Shown: positions 57,641-64,000 of the stretch, in pieces
Layout: each line of letters opens with the position of its first letter
How positions within the stretch are numbered: the first letter of the stretch is position 1
DNA from: Gonocerus acuteangulatus
Lineage: Eukaryota > Arthropoda > Insecta > Hemiptera > Coreidae
DNA: 64,000 bases
Reading direction: 5' to 3'
NCBI GenBank assembly: GCA_946811695.1
Contig: OX328132.1
Span: 57,902,197-57,966,196, forward strand
Position numbers and translations under genes: made by a program
The notes under the pieces: generated by a model
What the model was told of the DNA's origin: nothing
Databases searched by the model: none
The model's input: only the letters and a program-made list of their open reading frames with translations

Positions 57641-58422
57641 GATGTAGTAAAAAAAAAACAACAAAAAAAAGAAGTTTCATCCTTCGATTAAAAATCAACT
57701 ATGTCTCAACAAGAGTTTCCAACATAGAAAAAAATTCACTTTATTATGTACATATAAAACCATTTACAAAGCATTCATCTTTCAATAAATAATCAAGAAA
57801 AATAAGTTAAATGAAAAAATATTGACACACCAAATCTTCTTGAGCTACCAACTGGTCCATAAATTAAGCAAGGAATGTTTTTTAAAACAACATATTAAAA
57901 AAAAAAAGAATAATCATGAGAAAAATTACCAGAATGATTCAATGGTTACCTCCCTAACAGATTATTTTTTTAGTTAAGATTAACAATATGTCATTTGTAA
58001 AATTTAAATTAACAATATTAATTTTGATATAATTATAAAAAAGAAGTATATAATATCTCAATAAACTATTAATTACAAAATAAAAAAATAAAAGTAACAA
58101 TGAATGCACAAATAACAAATCTTTCTGTGGTAAAGGGATTTAAAATTACATGTTTGATCGATAGATAAGATATCAAGTGATGATTAAGGCCAAGATTTCA
58201 ACAAAAGCCCTATTATAAATGCTTAAGTTAATATTAACATTTCAGTTTTATATTCGTCAATGACGCTCATCAGGTTGATATGATGTTGATGTCTTAATTA
58301 CAACCCTTACTTTAACAGTGAACGCTATTATAGGGTTCAATTGTTGAAATAAAAATAAATAAAATAGCAACTAATAAAAACAAATGTTACATTATTTATG
58401 TTTTATAATAGCAATGTGGAAT
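57641..58422 (-). promoter_or_regulatory. Region downstream of GBA2 (putative 3' UTR) with a hammerhead-like motif
   Basis: On the GBA2 sense strand an AATAAA lies at 57740-57745. Between it and the stop codon is a small unit, 58197-58350, bounded by inverted copies of a TTTCAACAA..CCCTATTA-type sequence. It contains CTGATGA at 58267-58273, a CGTCA/TGACG hairpin, and GAAATGTT at 58236-58243. The rest is AT-rich without a recognisable gene. Confidence 0.35.
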
Positions 58423-58608
58423 TTAATGTGTTTGTGCATTCTCAATAGCCAATTGCATTGACCAAATACTTAATGGTCTCATGTAGCTTATTGCTCGGAA
58501 TTTATTAAGAGCAACTAATCCTTCTGGAGTAGCAAATCCTAGACCCGATTTATAATAGACAGTTTCATATAATCCTTTAGCAGTAGAAAATGCTTCCTCC
58601 GTGAAACC
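58423..58608 (-). CDS. GBA2: GBA2 glucosylceramidase, terminal coding exon
   Basis: After an aatacag acceptor in phase 0, 61 codons run to TAA. They include G-F-T-E-E-A-F-x-T-A-K-G-L-Y, G-L-G-F-A-T-P-E-G-L and FRAISYMRPLSIWSMQLAIE, ending N-A-Q-T-H. F-R-(A/S)-(I/L)-(A/S)-Y-M-R-P-L-(A/S)-I-W-(A/S)-M-Q is the canonical C-terminal block of GBA2. The protein stops soon after it, lacking the longer tail seen in vertebrate enzymes. The five exons together give 294 residues of the C-terminal catalytic half. Confidence 0.95.
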   Translation of the reverse strand, partial: GFTEEAFSTAKGLYETVYYKSGLGFATPEGLVALNKFRAISYMRPLSIWSMQLAIENAQTH

Positions 58609-58790
58609 CTGTATTAAAAAGAAAACATTTTATTTTCATTCAGAATTTTACAATTGCTTTACTTATGTTTTATACAATAATCTCAGATTAAAATAACAGA
58701 TCGAAGATCAATTAAATTTTCAACAAGGACTTATTGATCAATAACAAATTCAGAATCAAGTGTTATTCTGTATTCAATAATTAGATTATA

Positions 58791-59438
58791 CAGGGTGATT
58801 CAGGTCTAAGTAGCCAAACTCTAGGAGGTGATTGTAGACATAATTTCCAACAAAAAAGTTCATTTGAAGTATGGTACGATTCCGAAAGGAAAAGGAGCTA
58901 TGTCCAATTTTCTTCACACAAGGTATTTGAAAGTCGCAAAACTACATTCCACATTTTTTGACAAAAGGTAGACAACCGTTCAATTTATCCCTCAATAAAC
59001 ATCCACTTCATTTGCATGGATTTATTGCTTACTATATGTAGAAGTTTTCGTGTAAGTATTGAATCTGTAGTCCGTTAGGGGGCTGAGGAAAAAAATCGCG
59101 AAAAAACTCTGATTCATTGTTAAAAACAGAAGTGTGTTATTGGACGTCCAGAAAGTATCTTTTAAAAATAGTTTTAGTGAATTAAATTACTGTTTTGTTT
59201 TTTTTTAAGGAAATTTTGTCTATTTTACGATGGTATAATTAGAATTTATTTATCTTGAAAAGTTTTTGAGAAATCCTTTCTTATTCATTAAAAAACATGA
59301 CTATGTTAAAAAAACAGAAAATTGGACATAGCTCCTTTTCCTTTCGGAATTGGACCATACTTCAAATGAACTTTTTTGTTGGAAATTATGTCTACAACCA
59401 CCTCCGAGAGTTTGGCTACTTAGACCTGAATCACCCTG
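58791..59438. mobile_element. Mariner/Tc1-type MITE in GBA2 intron
   Basis: Ends CAGGGTGATTCAGGTCTAAG and its inverse, each next to TA (58789-58790, 59439-59440). Inverted arms are about 140 bp, ending near AAAATTGGACATAGCTCC. There is no transposase. Confidence 0.85.
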
Positions 59439-59789
59439 TACATTTGTTCCATTATAAGCTTAATGAACTTATAGAGATATATTTCTCATAAAAATTTAAT
59501 TCATTTTTTTCCATCTTGTTAAATACGATTCATAAATAATTAAAAATTTATAAAGGTGATAAGATAGTTGCCTGCAAATTATTAAGATGTTAAATGATAG
59601 TCAAGGTGTAGTTGATAGTTGTTAAAATAATTACTCAAATGACTGATTATCTTTTTAGATCTGATTGAAACAGATCTGATTAAAATTTTAGATCTGTTTT
59701 AACCAATAATTTAGACCAAAATGAGTCAAAAAATGCCAATACTACTTTAGATATGAATAAGATCTCTAAAAGTTTATAATAAGAGAAAA

Positions 59790-59835
59790 AAAAGTGCTAA
59801 TGACCGAAGCAGTCGATGCACCGGAAAGAGAAAAA
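59790..59835 (+). mobile_element. SINE 3' tail only (in GBA2 intron)
   Basis: GTGCTAATGACCGAAGCAGT followed by CGATGCACCGG is a diverged common tail without a head. Confidence 0.5.
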
Positions 59836-60077
59836 TATATATTTTTTTTTTAATTAAACACAGAGATTTTTAAAAAGTAGGTAACAAAAAAAACATTGAA
59901 CTGTAAAAAAAACTTTAAAAGTGTCCCTATTGTAGTAAATAAAATGTACTTCCAATTGCAAATCAAGTATCTTTATACTTTCTATGTTCTTTAAACTTCT
60001 TATAGCAAAATATTCAATGAAAATAGTTAAGTGAAATGAAACATAAAACTAAGAAATATATTTAAAAAATTGAAAAC

Positions 60078-60269
60078 CTCAAAAATGAATAATGAAGCAA
60101 GGGCATATGTAACACCAGTCCAAACCTCTTCACTTTGAACAGCAGTTGTGTCAATTTTTCCATTTGGAAGCATTCCATTAACAGCACCAAGTTGACCATC
60201 AAAATAATTACAAACATTCATCTTGTAAATGGTTTGCAATGTTTGTTTCACTTTTTCTGAAGCAAAAAC
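60078..60269 (-). CDS. GBA2: GBA2 glucosylceramidase, internal exon
   Basis: The acceptor is tttcag and the donor GAG|gttttc, phase 0 on both sides. The 64 codons include [30 protein letters not shown] and [24 protein letters not shown]-x-P-x-G and V-Q-S-(D/E)-E-V-W-x-G-V-x-Y-x-L-A are conserved GBA2 blocks. The donor is only a moderate match to consensus, but the protein continues correctly in the next exon. Confidence 0.94.
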
Positions 60270-61475
60270 CTGAAATCAAAAACAATTATAATGATTACTA
60301 AAAATTATATTAATAAGGTTTAATGATCATTCAGAGAAGATCATTGACCATGGAGGTTGCCAAGACGGAGATAGTTGGGTTGCAATCATAGTTGAATAAA
60401 ACTAATCGCACTAGTATTTCTAAAGTGACACAACTCAAAAATCGGTTTTATTCACACCATCATAGTTATGACTATGAAAGACATGGTCAATATCTCTTTA
60501 TCAATCATTAAAAATGTGTGCACCTAGATTCAGACCTTGTACACCAGAGGGCACTTGTTTCACTCTTCCTCTCTTAATGCTATTCCCCCTACATAGGTAA
60601 GAGTGACACATTTTCAGTTGAGTTTTCTTTTGATTTGTGTCACTTTAGAAATACTAGTGCATAATGTTTTAATCCTTCACCTATAAAACAAAATAGGAGG
60701 CAGTAGGGAGGTATAGGCACGGTGAAAAGGCCCAGGGTAATAAACTTTGGCCCAGGCGTGCACCACTGGCCATTTTAGCATTGAGTATCTCTCTTCAGGC
60801 CTTTAATCATTAATGAGCTTAGTCCTAATAGAGGGGAAAGGAGCAAGTAATACATCTCGTAATATATAGTGGTGAACGAGGAAAAGTACTAGAATATCAA
60901 GAAAAATCTCTCACCTTAGCACGAAAATTCAGTTGGAGAGAAAACATAGCGTCTTTCTCAACCTGCACAAGTGTGGGAGTAGCGTGGGGAGAGTGTCTTT
61001 GTCAGCCCACACCAGTGCAAGAGGAGCATTAATAGGGTTAACCCATTAGCCCCGGAGTTTCTTTTTTTTTTCAACAATTCTCAATACAAATAAATCAATT
61101 TTACGACAGTATATAATATAATTTTTCTGTCATCGCTTAGATATTGGTGTTACCATATGGTAATGCATGGTTCTAATGGGTTAAAATTGGATTGGTGAAG
61201 AGGATGAAAAAAATGTCAAAATCAAAATTATATCCTTCTGTAATGGCATGTCTGGAAAGGGTGGTTTTATGTCCTTGTTTTTATGCTGTTTTATGTCTGT
61301 TGGTTCCGTTTTTGATAGATTTTTTTGTTTGTCCACAGTAGGTCCTTTTGGAGTAAGGATAAATGACATTGGAACTTTTTTATTTTGTGGGATCTGATCT
61401 TTACAAGTTAATCAGTTTTTTTGTTTCTTGGAAGCCCAGTTCCATAAAATTAAAAAGTCATAAAAATAAACTAAC
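60270..61475 (-). other. GBA2 intron containing Penelope-like debris
   Basis: The intron holds a decayed GIY-YIG endonuclease fragment (61190-61390). A segment near 60335-60400 resembles the sequence flanking the Penelope copy at 6835 (agatcattgacc..., then ttgaataaaact). There is also an inverted pair at 60406-60433 and 60634-60662 (core TTTCTAAAGTGACACAA). No exon other than the flanking ones is apparent. Confidence 0.6.
61190..61390 (-). pseudogene. Decayed GIY-YIG fragment of a Penelope-like element
   Basis: Minus-strand frames recover pieces such as G-Q-T-K-K-S-I-K, T-L-S-R-H-A-I-T and F-D-F-D that align in order with the endonuclease at 7498-7974 (G-Q-T-K-N-P-V-R, T-R-H-A-I-T, F-G-F-D). 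Frame changes and a stop separate them. It lies inside a GBA2 intron, in the same orientation as the gene. Confidence 0.6.
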
Positions 61476-61582
61476 CTCATCAGACACCTTGCAGGAATGA
61501 AGGTACCACAAGCCGCACAACTGATCTGCCATAATGCTGTTAGAGTGAGATGCACCTGAACTATCAAAATTGTAATACTTAC
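61476..61582 (-). CDS. GBA2: GBA2 glucosylceramidase, internal exon
   Basis: The exon starts after a tttttag acceptor with GT, completing the glycine codon split in the previous exon. It reads K-Y-Y-N-F-D-S-S, then [20 protein letters not shown], ending on a codon boundary at GAG|gttagt. The (I/V)M-(A/S)-DQ-x-x-G-x-W motif is conserved in GBA2 and lines the active-site side of the (alpha/alpha)6 barrel in this family. It is too short to appear as a long open frame and was found by following splice phases. Confidence 0.94.
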
Positions 61583-62903
61583 CTAAAAAATAACAATGAC
61601 AACAACAAACAATACAATATTTACTATTTACATAAATACCTAAAGATTAAAAATAATTAGAACACTTCTCAGCAAAACACACAATAATTCGTAAATGTTA
61701 TTTCCATTGTTTTGCCTGCTAAGGATACTTACTGTTTCCTTTTTTGGTGCCTTAAACTTTCTTCTTTTTGAGAGTTTATTTTATATTTTTAACAAAAGAT
61801 CAAACCTTACCGACAACTTCTTCTATTCCTTTGCTAATGGCACTAGTGATATGAATGGAAACGGGCAAAGATGACGAAGTTCCTGCGAGTCGGACTTTCT
61901 ATTTCTTGTTATGAAAATGCTTCACTTTAGTGAGAATCCTATCCATCATACTGACAACTATTTGAGAAGTGTAATAGAACATTTCGATCAACAATTTCAA
62001 AACAATTTTTATTCATATTGAAATGTTTCTATTGATGAATTCCATTTATTATACAAGCTTAGACTTAGCATAAAGCAGTATATTTCGTCAAAGACAAGTT
62101 GGTTTGGAATAAAAAACATTTTTGATTTGGGTTTGTGAAACAAATTTTGTTTTAAATTGTATTGTTTACCAAGCTGGTATAGACATTGGAGATTATGGGT
62201 ATCTGGGAATACAGTAATCATGCTAATAGAACCATATCTAGACAATGGGCATACTCTATTCATCAATAATTGGTCCCAATCTTTTTATTTGGTTGTTCAA
62301 TCGAACAACGAATGCCAAGGCACAGTTTGAAGAACAAGGGCTCAAGTGCTTACAAGAGAGGAGAAACTGAAGAAAGGTGATTTTACATTAAGGACTGTAT
62401 AGGGAAAATTTATGGCATTCAACTAGTGTGGCAAGAGAGAAGTATGGATGCTTTCAACTTTCCATAATAGAAACGAATAAAATTGACTGGAAGATGAAGG
62501 AAAAAGTGACAGGTGGCTTTTGCCAAGAACTATAGTTGATTACAATAAACACAAGGGATTTAGGGTGATCAATGTTATAAGCTACTGAAGACTATAGAAA
62601 GAATTAGAAAATGGTAAAAAGAACTCCAGCTCGATTTAGCAGTCATTAATTCTTTGCACTCGCACAATAAATTAAAAAAAAAAAAATTTAGACTTCCATT
62701 TACCATTAATAAATGAAATTATTGAATAAACAGATCTACAATGATTTACCCATGCATTTTCCTATTAGCTCATTGATTTCATTCATCTTGGGCACCCTAC
62801 ATACATACATATATACTTATATGTACTAATACCTCTTCATAAATACCTTTATTCAGATATTTAGATTAGAAACACCACATGTTTCAATTCCTCTACTTGA
62901 CTT

Positions 62904-62934
<31 letters not shown>

Positions 62935-63156
62935 AAATATTTGAATGTCATTTCCAGTCATGATTTATGTAATACTATAGAAGAAATTGAACAAGCTTCA
63001 GTTATGTATACAATAAAACATTCCTAATGGCCTCACTAGCCGATATAAAAAGATAATATAAAATATGAAAGGACGTTTTGTATTAACATAAACAACTGAA
63101 TTCAAGAACATAAGAAAGAATGTTAAAGAAAATAACATTTTATAACTAATAATTAC
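61583..63156 (-). other. GBA2 intron, AT-rich
   Basis: The intron holds a short copy of the dispersed repeat with CGTCATCTTAGCGCG-like core at 61838-61905, a poly(T) run near 62909-62929, and AT-rich sequence. The minus frame at 62009-62266 has no recognisable domain and is probably chance. Confidence 0.6.
61838..61905 (-). repeat. Short copy of the CGTCATCTTAGCGCG family in a GBA2 intron
   Basis: The minus strand has TCGCAGGAACTTCGTCATCT followed by GCCCGTTTCC and TAGTGCCATTAG. Confidence 0.5.
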
Positions 63157-63299
63157 CATTCCAAAGCTTCTCTTCAAACGTTATTTTAGCTTTCTCAAAA
63201 ATTTCAGAAAAATCCTTAACAACAGATGTCTGGTTCACTAATTTTGCCATTTTAATAAAAACTGCAAGTGATGCTAGCCACAAACTTCCACAATATGCA
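63157..63299 (-). CDS. GBA2: GBA2 glucosylceramidase, internal exon
   Basis: The acceptor is ttcaag and the donor AATG|gtaatt. The first base completes the AG|T serine codon split by the 129-bp intron before it. The exon encodes [20 protein letters not shown], then a variable stretch and EEKLWNG. A-Y-C-G-x-L-W-L-A is a strongly conserved GBA2 block directly after D-Q-T-Y-D-x-W, and L-W-N-G precedes the Y-Y-N-F/Y-D block of the next exon. Phases join without a frameshift. Confidence 0.95.
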
Positions 63300-63428
63300 C
63301 TTGAATAAAAATAAAAAATACACTTGTAAGAATAAATTAGTACATAAAAGTGCATAATATTATATAAACATTTATAAGTTTGATCACAATACCTAAAAAG
63401 GACAGAAAATTATCCAAAACTTACTAAC

Positions 63429-63687
63429 CTAATCCCAGACATAGTCCAAGCATCATATGTTTGATCAGGAAAACCAGAATTCTTTATCATTCCATCGCTC
63501 TCAGTGCCCCAGGTTAAAGCATGTTTCATAACAATTAGAGCTTGTGGGAACATATCATTTAAATAGCTTATATCAGAGGAAATTATAAAATCTCTGTAGA
63601 CTTGCAACACAAATTTCAAATTTAGATCTCTCCATTTAGAAACATCATGAATATTATAAATATTAATGAGAGTAAATGGTGCTTCCT
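63429..63687 (-). CDS. GBA2: Non-lysosomal glucosylceramidase (GBA2, GH116), exon with conserved catalytic-region motif
   Basis: Read on the minus strand, the exon starts after a ttttcgtag acceptor (two bases complete a split codon) and ends at AG|gttagt. It encodes, in order, INIYNIHDVSKWRDLNLKFV, LQVYRDFIISSDISYLNDMF and ESDGMIKNSGFPDQTYDAW. The WKDLNLKFVLQVYRD and SDGLIEN-G-DQTYDxW blocks are signatures of GBA2-type glucosylceramidases. The enzyme hydrolyses glucosylceramide to glucose and ceramide on the cytosolic side of ER/Golgi-type membranes. The D-Q-T-Y-D segment is in the region where GH116 enzymes carry the acid/base aspartate; the nucleophile glutamate lies in an upstream exon outside the window. 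No upstream exon was found between here and 64000. Confidence 0.95.
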
Positions 63688-64000
63688 CTACGAAAAATAA
63701 AAATATAACAATATTAGTAAAACTTACATTATGAAAATATAAACTGAAGAAAGCAATTGAAGAAATATGTAACGAAACATGAAGCTCTACCAGCAGTAAT
63801 AGGAACAAAAATTAAAAAAAAAAATTCACTCCAAGCATAGACTTTATATGGAAATGAAAAGCAAATGGAAAGTTTGCCTGAAAATCAAACTTCAAGAACA
63901 ATGTGCATTAATAATAAAACCTCAACTTAATTTTTTTTAATTTAGCTCTTAAATGAAGTAATGGAAGGGTGTAAACACCTCTTTAATTTAGCATACATCT

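Noticed and set aside
63690..64000. A further upstream GBA2 exon
   Set aside because: No conserved GBA2 block (for example the segment before N-x-Y-x-I-H-D) appears in any minus frame with usable splice sites; the next exon is probably right of the window.

Overview
This is eukaryotic nuclear DNA. Genes are split by introns with GT/AG junctions, the sequence is AT-rich, and repeats are dense: tRNA- and 5S-derived SINEs, Penelope-like retroelements, hAT-, mariner- and piggyBac-type elements, and long (AT)n runs. Two genes can be recognised from protein sequence. The NK2.1-class homeobox gene points to an arthropod (the homeodomain end carries the Y-K-C-K-R variant I associate with arthropod scarecrow). 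The host could be an insect or a crustacean; I cannot fix the species.

Layout. Positions 1-26450 belong to the plus-strand scarecrow/NKX2-1 orthologue (scro). The second half of its homeobox is the exon at 15415-15501, and the NK2-specific domain plus C-terminus is the terminal exon at 26083-26283. The exon with the first half of the homeodomain was not found and probably lies left of the window. Positions 26450-58422 are intergenic, made almost entirely of repeats. Positions 58423-63687 hold the last five coding exons of the minus-strand non-lysosomal glucosylceramidase gene (GBA2, GH116), whose 5' part lies right of the window. The two genes are convergent. A 200-N assembly gap sits at 32678-32877.

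Repeats. (1) Long foldback elements whose arms are inverted copies over nearly their whole length: 9699-10441, 18242-19274, 24115-25682, 36284-38756. Two have hAT-type ends (CAGAG(A/T)TGGGCA) and exact 8-bp target duplications. (2) SINEs with different 5' heads (tRNA, 5S rRNA, one unidentified) but a common 3' tail ending in a GATGCGCCGTTAAA-like sequence; several tail-only copies exist, one with its own 12-bp target duplication. (3) Penelope-like elements: one copy keeps a GIY-YIG endonuclease reading frame and a near-canonical minimal hammerhead ribozyme core, and several hammerhead-like relics are scattered elsewhere. (4) A TIR family starting GGGTCTKTTTGCG with 8-bp duplications, and a related shorter element for which an empty site is visible in the same window. 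(5) Tandem arrays with periods of 40, 123 and 165 bp.

The two genes have no evident functional link. I found no CRISPR array, operon or bacterial system, and most open frames are chance frames in AT-rich or low-complexity DNA. The least expected features are the chimeric SINE tail system, the hammerhead-bearing Penelope relics, and the foldbacks packed with one repeated short motif each (CCGGAA in one, TGTCAGCTG in another).
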